The notes beneath the pieces are model-generated. The model did no database searches. It saw only the letters and a list, made by a program, of their open reading frames with translations, and was not told where the DNA came from. Below are positions 42,893-50,425 of a stretch of 64,000 nt of DNA, in pieces. The stretch's first letter is position 1; each line of letters begins with the position of its first letter. The stretch covers positions 49,734 to 113,733 of the forward strand of contig CADACW010000014.1 of the NCBI GenBank assembly GCA_902786565.1. Reading direction: 5' to 3'. Both the position numbers and the translations under genes were made by a program. Source of the DNA: an uncultured Prevotellaceae bacterium. GTDB lineage: Bacteria > Bacteroidota > Bacteroidia > Bacteroidales > Bacteroidaceae.

Positions 42893-44239
42893 CTACTGGT
42901 CTATTCGTTTGCCGTTCACCACCAGGTTGCTAACCCTCGTGTCGTCGATGACCTTTGCCGAGAACTGGCCGTTCTTGGCCTCGTCCTTCACGTCGATGTT
43001 CTCAAACGAGAAGGACTTCAGCGCAAACTTGTCGCTCGTCCTGACGTCGAAGAAGGTGCCGCAGTTCATCTTGATGTCCTTGAAGCTGATGTTGTTGCAT
43101 TGCGACAGGGGCATGTCCTCACGCTCCTGCTTCTCGTAGAACTGCGTCCAGGGCTTCACCAGCAGGAACGAGCGGCAGTTGCCCGTAAAGTTCTCAACGC
43201 GCACAAACTCATAGTGCTGGGGTGTGTCAGGGCGCATCTTCAGCCAGAGCACGTTGAAGGTGTTGTCGGCGTGGCAGCGGCGCATGATCACATTCCAGTC
43301 GTGCACCGACTCCGAGCCGAGCGTCATGCAGCCGTGCACAGTGCCGTAGTGGCAGTCTTCCACCAGAATGTTGTAGCAGGGGCCGTTCTCGGGGGCCTTG
43401 TCGGCAAAAGTGCCCTTGCCGCCCTTCAGCACCACGGCATCGTCGTTCACGTTCATATAGCAGCCACGCACAATGACATCATGGCACACGTCAATGTCGA
43501 CAGCATCGGTCGACGGGCCTTTGATGTCCTGCGTCGACGAGTAGATGTAGAGGTCGAGATAGCGCACATGGTCCGAGCGGTAGACGTGGTTGGTCCAGAA
43601 AGGCGAGTTGATGAGCCGCACGTCCTGCACGGTCACGTTCTTGCAGTTGGAGATATAGGTCAGCCGGGGGCGCATCTCGTCCTTGTTGGTGCACTGGCGG
43701 TTCCACTGGCGGCGAATCCAGAACTGCTCCCAATACGACTCGCCGTTGCCGTCGATGGTGCCCTTGCCGGTGATGGTAAATCCGTCGATGCCGTCGGCAT
43801 TGACCAGTGCCACAAAGTACTTGCACGTCTGGCCCTCGATGCGGGTCTCGCGAATCTCGAAGTCGCGTATGCGGTCGCTGCCCTTCAGCACGGCCCCCTC
43901 CTGCAGGTGCAGATGAGTGCCCTGGCGGAAGAACAGGCTGCCACTAAAAAACGTGCCCTTGGGCACCACCACGACTCCCCCACCCTCCTGGGCGGCACGG
44001 TCTATGACGGCCTGGATAGCCTTCGTCTGAATGTCGGTAGTACCCTGGCGCACGCCATAGTCCGTCAGCACATACTGGCGGCCCAGGTCCTGCACCTTCA
44101 CTTTCGTGGTGTCGCTGAACCAGGCGGCCATCGGCTCGCCGTTGGGCCACAGCTCTTCCTTCACCACTTTCTTCTTTCCCACGGCCACCACGCTTGCCAT
44201 CAGCAGCATGAGGCACAACAGTTGTCTTTGTCTCATCAT
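42893..44239 (-). CDS. Secreted glycoside hydrolase family 28 (polygalacturonase-like)
   Basis: The 448-residue enzyme has a signal peptide (about 1-20) and a right-handed beta-helix. GH28 catalytic positions are recognisable: the first Asp in STDAVDID (about 245), the Asp pair in NVNDDAVVLKGG (about 265), LGSES where simple polygalacturonases have GHG, and a Lys in LWLKMRP. The variant motifs suggest a rhamnogalacturonan or substituted galacturonan substrate rather than plain pectate. No SusCD pair or other CAZyme is next to it. It converges on the OstA-like gene 8 nt apart. Confidence 0.88.
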   Translation of the reverse strand: MMRQRQLLCLMLLMASVVAVGKKKVVKEELWPNGEPMAAWFSDTTKVKVQDLGRQYVLTDYGVRQGTTDIQTKAIQAVIDRAAQEGGGVVVVPKGTFFSGSLFFRQGTHLHLQEGAVLKGSDRIRDFEIRETRIEGQTCKYFVALVNADGIDGFTITGKGTIDGNGESYWEQFWIRRQWNRQCTNKDEMRPRLTYISNCKNVTVQDVRLINSPFWTNHVYRSDHVRYLDLYIYSSTQDIKGPSTDAVDIDVCHDVIVRGCYMNVNDDAVVLKGGKGTFADKAPENGPCYNILVEDCHYGTVHGCMTLGSESVHDWNVIMRRCHADNTFNVLWLKMRPDTPQHYEFVRVENFTGNCRSFLLVKPWTQFYEKQEREDMPLSQCNNISFKDIKMNCGTFFDVRTSDKFALKSFSFENIDVKDEAKNGQFSAKVIDDTRVSNLVVNGKRIDQ

Positions 44240-44266
44240 CTTGTTTGATTTAGTAGTATTATTGGA

Positions 44267-44704
44267 CTATAATAACGTTAAAGAAGAAAGTTTATGTCCT
44301 AAGTCATGTATTGCTTCTTCAAGTTGCAACACTTCTGACTTATTAAAACGTGCTTTTTTGCCATTAACAATACTTCCATTCAGCCTTTGTGTCAGCCACG
44401 ATTGAGATTTGCCGAAATAGTGCTTGGCAATGTAGGCAAACGATATTGCTTTATCCAATTCGCCCATCTTCTCACGGATGCGGTCAGCTTTCAGTCCTTC
44501 TATATCGTCATCTATCTTTTTGAGAATTGTATCAAAGTCCGAAATAACGGTGTCGCTATATCGTTTCTTCTCTTCCTTTGTCAATTCAACTTGATTGTGC
44601 CTGAGGATAATGTCATTAACCTCACCATCCGTATTTGCTCTACTAAGGTCTACCATCAGTTGCTTAAACCTTGGCTCTGTCATATAATCAATAATGTTGT
44701 GCAT
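44267..44704 (-). CDS. DUF5053 domain protein
   Basis: The 145-residue protein matches the Bacteroidota DUF5053 pattern: a helical N-terminal half and the C-terminal AYIAKHYFGKSQSWLTQRLNGSIVNGK (about 90-116), which looks like a helix-turn-helix. It may bind DNA; no function is established as far as I know. It is 38 nt after the 63-residue gene and forms a small AT-rich two-gene unit with it, unlike the GC-richer neighbours. Confidence 0.75.
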   Translation of the reverse strand: MHNIIDYMTEPRFKQLMVDLSRANTDGEVNDIILRHNQVELTKEEKKRYSDTVISDFDTILKKIDDDIEGLKADRIREKMGELDKAISFAYIAKHYFGKSQSWLTQRLNGSIVNGKKARFNKSEVLQLEEAIHDLGHKLSSLTLL

Positions 44705-44742
44705 AAAAACCGTTTTTGTAAAGCCTCTTTCAAGGTTTCTGG

Positions 44743-44934
44743 TTAAACTTTGTTTTCAAAATCTTCGTCATCCAAATAATCAAATAGCCATTTCTGCATT
44801 TCTAATTTCCTATCTAATAGTTTGTCTATTAGCGGCATTTTTCTCCATTCTGGAATATTTTTGTCTTCACTGATTGCCTTGATAACTCTGTTCAAGTTTC
44901 TGTAGGCTGTTTTAACTTCTTCTTTAGTCGGCAT
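44743..44934 (-). CDS. Small hypothetical protein (63 aa)
   Basis: I do not recognise a family. The 63 residues are helical and charged (YRNLNRVIKAISEDKNIPEWRKMPLIDKLLDRKLEMQKWLFDYL), ending in acidic DDEDFENKV. It heads the DUF5053 unit, with a -7 box and a palindrome upstream. It could be a small partner or regulator of the DUF5053 protein, by position only. Confidence 0.6.
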   Translation of the reverse strand: MPTKEEVKTAYRNLNRVIKAISEDKNIPEWRKMPLIDKLLDRKLEMQKWLFDYLDDEDFENKV

Positions 44935-44940
44935 TAGTCA

Positions 44941-44989
44941 ATGTTTAAATTATTAAACATGCATTTATCTGTTTGACACTGCAAATTTA
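44941..44989 (-). promoter_or_regulatory. Promoter and operator-like palindrome of the DUF5053 unit
   Basis: On the minus strand TAAATTTG (44982-44989) fits the -7 box. Between it and ATG 44934 lies ATGTTTAA-ATTA-TTAAACAT (44941-44960), perfect 8-nt arms around 4 nt, well placed to block transcription or translation. Confidence 0.5.
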
Positions 44990-45068
44990 ATAATTTATTC
45001 GTTATTGGAAATAATAATTGATTGGTTATTTGGGCGCGGTTTGAAATATTTAACAATTTAGTGGGAGT

Positions 45069-45154
45069 CTGGTGCATGAGGGACTTTCATGCTTTAGAGC
45101 ATGCCCATGCTGAACGTACAGAGCTAAACAAGGCCGCCGATGCTCTCGCACCAG
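45069..45154. other. Structured intergenic element of unknown nature
   Basis: CTGGTGC (45069-45075) and GCACCAG (45148-45154) could close a stem around 72 nt. Inside is a hairpin CATGCT-TTAG-AGCATG (45088-45103) followed by further CATGC copies. GGCCGC/GCGGCC (about 45131-45158) offers a competing pair. No promoter box or ORF is seen and the strand is unknown. The rest of 44990-45330 holds a doubled GCGGTCGC (about 45305-45325) and nothing else recognised. Confidence 0.4.
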
Positions 45155-45330
45155 CGGCCTGACAATCACTTAAGTTCTAACGCAGGCGGCAGACTATCTT
45201 CACAGACCATACACAAGGCCGCCCGGCATTTACATCTTAAAGTATTATGTAAAACTTACTTACACGCCCCGCCGCATTTTTCCTTCGGCAAGGGTGTTGG
45301 GCTGCGACCGCAAAAGCGACCGCAATAGGG

Positions 45331-45528
45331 TTATTCCTCGTCGTCGTCCCAGAGGCTGCGACGGCTCAGGTTGCCGCTGGTGGCACCGCTTGTGCCGGCA
45401 TTGCCCAGGTCGAGGTCTTCTGGTTCAGAGCCGCTGCCCAGCAGTCCACCCTCACCTGAAGCACAGACCATCTGCTGCACGTTGAGGATTATCATTTCCG
45501 TTTCGGGTTTCTGATATATTGTTTTCAT
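45331..45528 (-). CDS. Small KPE-type peptide (65 aa), possible secreted or modified peptide
   Basis: The 65-residue protein begins MKTIYQKPETEMIILNVQQM and then CASGEGGLLGSG, with an acidic tail ending RRSLWDDDEE. Short Bacteroidales proteins starting MK-x-Y-x-KPE with a Leu/Met-rich helix and a Cys/Ala-Ser-Gly turn are common, but I know no assigned function. The shape (conserved leader-like N-terminus, Gly-rich variable part) resembles a peptide precursor. No radical SAM or transporter gene is adjacent. It is 38 nt after the secreted Ig-like protein gene and probably cotranscribed. Confidence 0.65.
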   Translation of the reverse strand: MKTIYQKPETEMIILNVQQMVCASGEGGLLGSGSEPEDLDLGNAGTSGATSGNLSRRSLWDDDEE

Positions 45529-45566
45529 AGTTGTGTTCCTTTCTATTCGTTAAGTTAATGTTCAGT

Positions 45567-47252
45567 TTACTTAATCACCATCTTCTTGCCGTTCACTATG
45601 TAGAGGCCCTTCCGTGGGTTATCCACGCGCTGGCCCTGCAGGTTGTAGCAGGTATTGCTGGAAGCGGTCTCCACGCTCATGCCGTTGATGGCCGTGGTCT
45701 TGTCGAAGCCGATGAACGTACGGGCACCAGCCAGAGCAGGCAGATAGGCGGTGTGGGCACCCAGTGTGAAGGGATTGAGAGTCTTATAGAAGCCCACGCC
45801 CTTGTCGCCGTTGAGCAGCACAAAGATGCCGGCTTGCTGAGTCTCACTTGCGTTCACGCCTACGAAACCGTTGTCATTGGTGTCGGCTGTTGCCGTTGCA
45901 ACCACAGGAACCTGATAGGTGCCCTCTGCGGCCTTCAGCAGCACGCCCTGGCCAGCAGCCACGCCGCCATCCAGCTTGTCGAAGGTGACCTCATCGTCAA
46001 CGATAAATGCAGAATATGCTGCAAGACCGTCAACTGCGCTGAAGTCCAGAATGTTCTCGCTGCAATAGGTGGCGTAGCCAGCAGAGCTGATAGTGACGGT
46101 CTCACAATCACCGTAAGTGACAGATATAGTTTTGATGGTAACAGTGCCTTTACTTAAGGCATACTCAAAAACAACTGAGTTTGCAACACCATTCCATTCG
46201 CCACTTGCATAAGTGCCCTTGTTAGCCGAAAGAGCAACATTACTGTCAAATTCCACCTTTGTAATAACTTTTCCAGAAGGCACGCTAATGGTGAGCTTAC
46301 TTTGTGGAGAAGCAGAATACATACGGAAATCATAGCCTGCCGAAGCAGACCACATACGATACTTACCATCTGCAACAAGCGTCACATTTCCTGCGATCCA
46401 AGTTGTAGCTTCTTCAACAAAAGCACCACCATCGTTTGTAGGAGTTACACCAGAGCCATAACCATTACCAGCAGTAAAATCGAAAACGCCATCTTCAACG
46501 ACAAAAGCCTTTGAGACGTTAAGCGTATAAGTGGCTGTAGAGGGTTTGAAACCATCATCGCCAGCGAACACAGCTTTGATAATGGTTGTACCATTTACAT
46601 TATTAATGGTCACATTACCACTTGCGTCAATAGTGGCAACCTCTTCATTTGTCGATTCATACGTGATTCCACTAACGCCTGTTGCATAAGATAGTGTAGG
46701 CAAAGTATAGGTTGTTCCGTAGGTAACATCAGCAGATGTTTTAGACCAAGCAAGTTCACTATTTTTGCGTGTATCTATAGCCCCTCCTGCCACCTCGGCA
46801 CTCGCACCCCATACAACAAAACGCTTGGCATCAGATGAAGTGAATTTGATGGTTGTTTCGGTGGTTATATCACTCAACTCAATTTCAAATACAAAATCAT
46901 CTTCATTTCCACTAAGTGTGAAAGGCGAATTATTAGATATGCCAGCATCGGCAGTAAGAGAAATGCTTGTTGGTGAAACGGTTGCACCTGTTAAATTAAG
47001 CGACAAATCTGTTACGCCTTTCCAAGCTGCAGCATAAAGTGTAAGTTTAGTAGAATTAGCAGGAACCTTAATGGACATGTCTCCGCCTGCTTTTGAAGTA
47101 CCGACCTTGATACCATCTTGATTGTTAACCGTACATGTCGAAGAATTTGTTCCAGACACAAGCGTTACTTCTTCTGCCGAAGCACACAGACTTCCTCCTA
47201 CCAGCAATGCGAGCATGAGGAGGCTTGATTTGTTTAGTAATTTTTTTAACAT
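45567..47252 (-). CDS. Secreted cell-surface protein with Ig-like domain and sorting-type tail
   Basis: The 561-residue protein has a signal peptide (about 1-26, SLCASAEE). A beta-rich region with TSADVTYGTTYTLPTLSYAT and an Ig-like (Big_2-type) unit follows (ESTNEEVATIDASGNVTINN, about 198-217). The C-terminus NLQGQRVDNPRKGLYIVNGK (about 537-556) is typical of Prevotella surface proteins and resembles a type IX secretion sorting domain. No catalytic motif is seen. The gene has an unusually long structured leader (47253-47590) with an internal terminator, so expression is probably controlled after initiation. Confidence 0.75.
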   Translation of the reverse strand: MLKKLLNKSSLLMLALLVGGSLCASAEEVTLVSGTNSSTCTVNNQDGIKVGTSKAGGDMSIKVPANSTKLTLYAAAWKGVTDLSLNLTGATVSPTSISLTADAGISNNSPFTLSGNEDDFVFEIELSDITTETTIKFTSSDAKRFVVWGASAEVAGGAIDTRKNSELAWSKTSADVTYGTTYTLPTLSYATGVSGITYESTNEEVATIDASGNVTINNVNGTTIIKAVFAGDDGFKPSTATYTLNVSKAFVVEDGVFDFTAGNGYGSGVTPTNDGGAFVEEATTWIAGNVTLVADGKYRMWSASAGYDFRMYSASPQSKLTISVPSGKVITKVEFDSNVALSANKGTYASGEWNGVANSVVFEYALSKGTVTIKTISVTYGDCETVTISSAGYATYCSENILDFSAVDGLAAYSAFIVDDEVTFDKLDGGVAAGQGVLLKAAEGTYQVPVVATATADTNDNGFVGVNASETQQAGIFVLLNGDKGVGFYKTLNPFTLGAHTAYLPALAGARTFIGFDKTTAINGMSVETASSNTCYNLQGQRVDNPRKGLYIVNGKKMVIK

Positions 47253-47402
47253 AATAATTATAAAATTAGTTAGACATAAAGTAATAAAATGTTCTTGCTG
47301 TAGTGGGGCGGCTCACGGCCTGCCCGTTCTCAGATTTGCCGATGTCACATCGGCTTCACATCAGATGTCTGTACTAACCTTAATTATATATAAAAAGAAA
47401 GC

Positions 47403-47435
47403 GCAGACCTCTCAGTACTCCCAACCGAGGTCTGC
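47403..47435 (-). terminator. Intrinsic terminator inside the leader
   Basis: On the minus strand GCAGACCTC, a 15-nt loop, GAGGTCTGC, then GCTTTCTTTTTATATATA. Nine perfect pairs and a T tract. It lies about 150 nt before the ATG of the secreted protein. A second hairpin, GCCGATGTNACATCGGC (47338-47354), lies between it and the gene. Confidence 0.8.
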
Positions 47436-47590
47436 AACAACCCACATAAAGTATACTTCAAGACCTGCGCACAATAGCGCATGACTCGATACTTTATGTT
47501 GATGCTCTTAGCATTCCTTTTCGATGTTGCAGTTTCGGCTGGGAATTGAGCGTCAAAAATTCAGCCGTATAAAGTGTCTCCACTCAAACG
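47403..47590 (-). ncRNA. Structured leader RNA with terminator: candidate riboswitch or attenuator (class unknown)
   Basis: Transcript from about 47590 leftward. Helices (plus-strand positions): CCCAGCCGA 47535-47543 with TCGGTTGGG 47420-47428 (one G-U); CTGCAAC 47526-47532 with GTTGCAG 47432-47438; ACATAAAGTAT 47489-47499 with ATACTTTATGT 47444-47454; TGCGC with GCGCA (47466-47481); and a small ATGCT/AGCAT hairpin near 47502-47514. The 3' strands of the first two helices share bases with the 5' arm of the terminator at 47403-47435, so fold and terminator exclude each other. AGGTCT at 47461-47466 is a third partner for that arm. I match it to no known class; it could also be a free small RNA. 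Confidence 0.55.
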
Positions 47591-47596
47591 ACGGTG

Positions 47597-47627
47597 CAAA
47601 GTTACAAACAATAATTGAAACGGCAAA
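47597..47627 (-). promoter_or_regulatory. Promoter of the leader RNA and secreted-protein operon
   Basis: On the minus strand TTTG (47624-47627), 19 nt, TAACTTTG (47597-47604). Both boxes are perfect. Confidence 0.75.
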
Positions 47628-47679
47628 AGAAAAAGGCAAAAAAAATAAGGTAACCGAACAACCGCCCGCAAAGGGCTTT

Positions 47680-47745
47680 AGAGTTAAATGCCTTTTATCT
47701 CCGAGTTAAATGCCTTTTATCTCCGAGTTAAATGCCTTTTAACTC
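47680..47745. repeat. Three tandem 22-nt units, copy C (diverged)
   Basis: Units at 47680-47701, 47702-47723 and 47724-47745 read GAGTTAAATGCCTTTTATCTC with small changes; the last ends in AACTC and is palindromic (GAGTTAAA/TTTAACTC). Same 22-nt period, three units and same middle-unit core (TGCCTTTTATCTC) as copies A and B. It lies between the leader promoter and the GNAT gene. Most of 47746-47856 is featureless. Confidence 0.88.
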
Positions 47746-47856
47746 GGAGATGGGATAAACCGGCCTTCAGCGAGAGGCGGTCCGAGACCCCATTTCAACC
47801 GCTCGTCCAATGGGGTCGCAAATGGCCAGAAATAAATAAATGAGGGTGAATCTCCC

Positions 47857-48357
47857 TCATTTCTCAATTTTCTTTGCCATCTTGACATTGTTAGCCATAG
47901 GATGGGGTTTCTGTATTACGCGGAATCCGCACGACTCATAAAATGGAACTGCACTATAGTCAATGTCTCTGTCCTGGAAAGCTCGGACTGTTATGTATTT
48001 GCTATTGGCGTATGTCGGAACAATCTCGTTTTCAACCCAAGCCAATATTTGCTTGCCGATATGTTTTCGTTGTTGAGCGCGTTCAACGGCGAGATATTCT
48101 ATTTCGAGAGAAACAACGCTGAACATCCTTTCTTTGTCGAGCCGGATTTCGATGGAACTTTCTTTGAGTGCGATGAGTGCGACGATATTTGCACCTTCTC
48201 TTACGATATACAAGTACAGTCCGTCGTTTCTTTTCAGCCGGTTCTGCAGGCTGTTGTGGATGAAACTATCCATTTCGTCAATGCCGCAGAAAAAATCAGA
48301 AAGAACAGAAGCATCTTCCGTTCTTTCGTAAAAGAGTTTATGTATAATGTCACACAA
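47857..48357 (-). CDS. GNAT family N-acetyltransferase
   Basis: The 166-residue protein has the GNAT fold: VSLEIEYLAVERAQQRKHIGKQIL (about 82-105), with the acetyl-CoA loop QQRKHIG, and the C-terminal AVPFYESCGFRVI. The substrate is unknown; toxin-type GNATs and small-molecule acetylases share this layout. The apparent start is a TTG (48355-48357), one codon after the TGA of the upstream 39-codon ORF and in the same frame. No ATG is available before residue 29, so the start is uncertain. Confidence 0.8.
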   Translation of the reverse strand: MCDIIHKLFYERTEDASVLSDFFCGIDEMDSFIHNSLQNRLKRNDGLYLYIVREGANIVALIALKESSIEIRLDKERMFSVVSLEIEYLAVERAQQRKHIGKQILAWVENEIVPTYANSKYITVRAFQDRDIDYSAVPFYESCGFRVIQKPHPMANNVKMAKKIEK

Positions 48358-48360
48358 TTT

Positions 48361-48480
48361 TCAGCCTTGTTTTTGGGATTTTGCAAAAACCGGCTCCCCA
48401 AAGGCGCTCTTGTATTCTTCATACATTACGTCTGCGTCCTGCCCTGTCAAAACGATGGGACCCTCTTCGATTCCTAACAT
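48361..48480 (-). CDS. Small ORF (39 aa) upstream of and in frame with the GNAT gene
   Basis: ATG 48480 to TGA 48361-48363 encodes 39 residues, beginning MLGIEEGPIVLTGQDADVMY and ending in a Lys/Gln-rich SQKQG. It has a -7 box 41 nt upstream, and only AAA separates its TGA from the TTG of the GNAT gene in the same frame. It may be a coupled small partner (an antitoxin-like role is possible but unproven) or the start of one gene broken by a nonsense change. Confidence 0.5.
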   Translation of the reverse strand: MLGIEEGPIVLTGQDADVMYEEYKSAFGEPVFAKSQKQG

Positions 48481-48520
48481 TGCTTTCAGTTTATTAAGTT
48501 AATAACACTCTTATTGTGTG

Positions 48521-48528
48521 CAAAAATA
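48521..48528 (-). promoter_or_regulatory. -7 box of the small ORF-GNAT unit
   Basis: On the minus strand TATTTTTG fits TAnnTTTG, 41 nt before ATG 48480. No clear -33 box. Confidence 0.4.
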
Positions 48529-48625
48529 AGCATAATCCATAGAAGTCGTAGCAATTGTGCTTGGAATTTAAGATTTTTTTGTTAATCGGCTCACGCTTGG
48601 TATCTGATTTCTTTAAAAAGGCGCA

Positions 48626-48658
48626 CCGTTATCAGACGGTTATCAAACGGTTATCTGA
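48626..48658. repeat. Three 11-nt direct repeats (CGGTTATC) upstream of dedA
   Basis: CCGTTATCAGA, CGGTTATCAAA and CGGTTATCTGA follow each other exactly (48626-48636, 48637-48647, 48648-48658). An 11-nt period is one helical turn, as expected of adjacent protein-binding sites. They end 29 nt before the -33 box of the DedA gene. Confidence 0.6.
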
Positions 48659-48686
48659 AGTCAATAGCGTGAATTTTTGCTAAAAT

Positions 48687-48718
48687 CTTGGTTATGTCGC
48701 GAGAAATGCTTACTTTTG
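48687..48718 (+). promoter_or_regulatory. Promoter of the DedA gene
   Basis: CTTG (48687-48690, one mismatch to TTTG), 20 nt, TACTTTTG (48711-48718). ATG 48752 follows 33 nt later. Confidence 0.6.
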
Positions 48719-48751
48719 CACTTCTTGATGAAAACAACGACGTAAAAAGAA

Positions 48752-49366
48752 ATGATTTCTTCGCTACTGAACAATCTGAACTACGGCAGCATCCTGCTGC
48801 TGATGCTGCTGGAGAGCACCGTCATACCCGTTCCGTCGGAACTGGTGGTGGCCCCGGCCGCCTACCACGCCGCCTCGGGCAGCCTGAACGTGGTGTTCGT
48901 GGTGCTCTCTGCCACCATCGGGGCCGACCTGGGTGCCTCGATCAACTACTTCGTGTCGCTCTACGTGGGGCGCCCCGTCATCTACCGTTTTGCCAACAGC
49001 AAGTGGGGCAAGATGTGCCTGCTGAACCAGGAGAAGGTGGAGAAGAGCGAGCGCTACTTCGACGAGCACGGCGTGGCCGCCACGCTGACGGGCCGCCTCA
49101 TCCCCGGCATCCGCCACCTGATCAGCATACCCGCCGGCCTGGCCCGCATGAACTACTGGAAATTCCTGCTCTACACCACCATCGGTGCGGGGGCCTGGCA
49201 CACCATACTGGCCGCCATGGGGTGGTATCTGCACGCCGTGGTGCCCGAAGAGGAGCTGGAGCAGACCATCGAGCAATACAACCACTACATTGTCTTCGCC
49301 ATCCTGGCCGTCGTAGTGGTGGCCGTGGCCTGGCTGCTGATTAGAAAGTCAAACAAAAAACAATAA
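48752..49366 (+). CDS. DedA/SNARE-associated family membrane protein
   Basis: The 204-residue inner-membrane protein has the DedA pattern: an N-terminal membrane hairpin with LLLMLLESTVIPVPSELVV (about 15-33, acidic and proline motif), the LTGRLIPGIRHLISIPAGLA region (about 111-130) and a last helix at about 175-197. Some DedA proteins flip undecaprenyl phosphate or phospholipids, which would fit the sugar-nucleotide genes downstream. It lies 6 nt before the guanylyltransferase gene, suggesting one operon. Confidence 0.9.
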   Translation: MISSLLNNLNYGSILLLMLLESTVIPVPSELVVAPAAYHAASGSLNVVFVVLSATIGADLGASINYFVSLYVGRPVIYRFANSKWGKMCLLNQEKVEKSERYFDEHGVAATLTGRLIPGIRHLISIPAGLARMNYWKFLLYTTIGAGAWHTILAAMGWYLHAVVPEEELEQTIEQYNHYIVFAILAVVVVAVAWLLIRKSNKKQ

Positions 49367-49372
49367 CTCAAT

Positions 49373-50425
49373 ATGAATCATCTTGTAATTATGGCAGGCG
49401 GCGTGGGCAGCCGCTTCTGGCCCATGAGCACTGCCGAGAAGCCAAAGCAGTTTATCGACGTGTTGGGCACAGGCAAGACCCTGCTGCAGCTCACCGTGGA
49501 GCGGTTCGGCCCGCTCATCAGCCCCAATAACATCTGGGTGGTGACCAACCGCGACTATGTGGACATCGTGCGGCAGCAGCTGCCCGACATGCCTGCAGCC
49601 AACATACTCTGCGAGCCATGCCGCCGCAACACAGCCCCTTGCATTGCCTACGTGAGCTGGCGCATCAAGGCGCAGGACCCGCAGGCCAACATTGTGGTGA
49701 CGCCCAGCGACCACGTGGTGATGAACCCGCAGGAGTTTCAGCGCGTCATCAGCGAGTGCATGAACTTCACCGCCGACAGCGACGCCATCGTCACGCTGGG
49801 CATGAAGCCCACACGGCCTGAAACGGGATACGGCTACATTCAGGCCGACCTCTCGGCCAACTCGCTGCGCAACAAGGGCATCTTCCGTGTTGACTCCTTC
49901 CGCGAGAAGCCCGATCTGGAGACGGCCCAGCAGTATATCAAGAAAAACAACTACTTCTGGAATGCCGGCATCTTCATCTGGAACGTGTCGACCATCGTCA
50001 ATGCCTTCCGTATCTACCAGCCCAAGCTGAGCAAGATTTTCGAACAGTTGCTGCCCGTCTACGGCACACCGCAGGAACAGAAGGCCATCGACGAGCAGTT
50101 CCCCAAGTGCGAAAACATCTCGGTAGACTACGCCATTATGGAGAAGGCCGAGGAAATCTTTGTATGCCCCGCCGACTTCGGCTGGAGCGACCTGGGCACG
50201 TGGGGCTCGCTGCTCACCCAGTCGAAGCGCGACCTCTACGGCAACGCCCTCATCGGCCAGAACATCAGCCTCTTCGAGACCACCAACTGCATTGTGCACA
50301 CCACTGAGGAGAAGAAGGTGGTGGTGCAGGGGCTGGACGGCTATATCGTGGCCGAGAAAGACAACACCTTATTAATATGTAAGCTGTCGGAAGAACAGCG
50401 TATCAAACAATTCCAAGCAGAATGA
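49373..50425 (+). CDS. manC: Mannose-1-phosphate guanylyltransferase
   Basis: The 350-residue nucleotidyltransferase has the pyrophosphorylase motif [21 protein letters not shown] (about 7-27), VTPSDHVV (about 107-114), FREKPD and WNAGIFIWN (about 199-207). It makes GDP-mannose from GTP and mannose-1-phosphate. It lacks the C-terminal isomerase domain of long bifunctional forms. Its last 4 nt overlap gmd (ATGA), so the two are coupled. Confidence 0.93.
   Translation: MNHLVIMAGGVGSRFWPMSTAEKPKQFIDVLGTGKTLLQLTVERFGPLISPNNIWVVTNRDYVDIVRQQLPDMPAANILCEPCRRNTAPCIAYVSWRIKAQDPQANIVVTPSDHVVMNPQEFQRVISECMNFTADSDAIVTLGMKPTRPETGYGYIQADLSANSLRNKGIFRVDSFREKPDLETAQQYIKKNNYFWNAGIFIWNVSTIVNAFRIYQPKLSKIFEQLLPVYGTPQEQKAIDEQFPKCENISVDYAIMEKAEEIFVCPADFGWSDLGTWGSLLTQSKRDLYGNALIGQNISLFETTNCIVHTTEEKKVVVQGLDGYIVAEKDNTLLICKLSEEQRIKQFQAE

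Noticed and set aside
42887-44248. 453-codon plus-strand open frame
   Set aside because: Antisense of the GH28 gene, which has a signal peptide and catalytic motifs on the other strand.
47403-47590. 6S RNA, 4.5S RNA, RNase P or tmRNA
   Set aside because: Diagnostic sequences of 4.5S, RNase P and tmRNA are absent, and the 5' and 3' ends do not pair as in 6S RNA.
48355-48363. Selenocysteine at the TGA between the small ORF and GNAT
   Set aside because: No recognisable SECIS hairpin directly after the TGA and no reason for a Sec residue in a GNAT fold.
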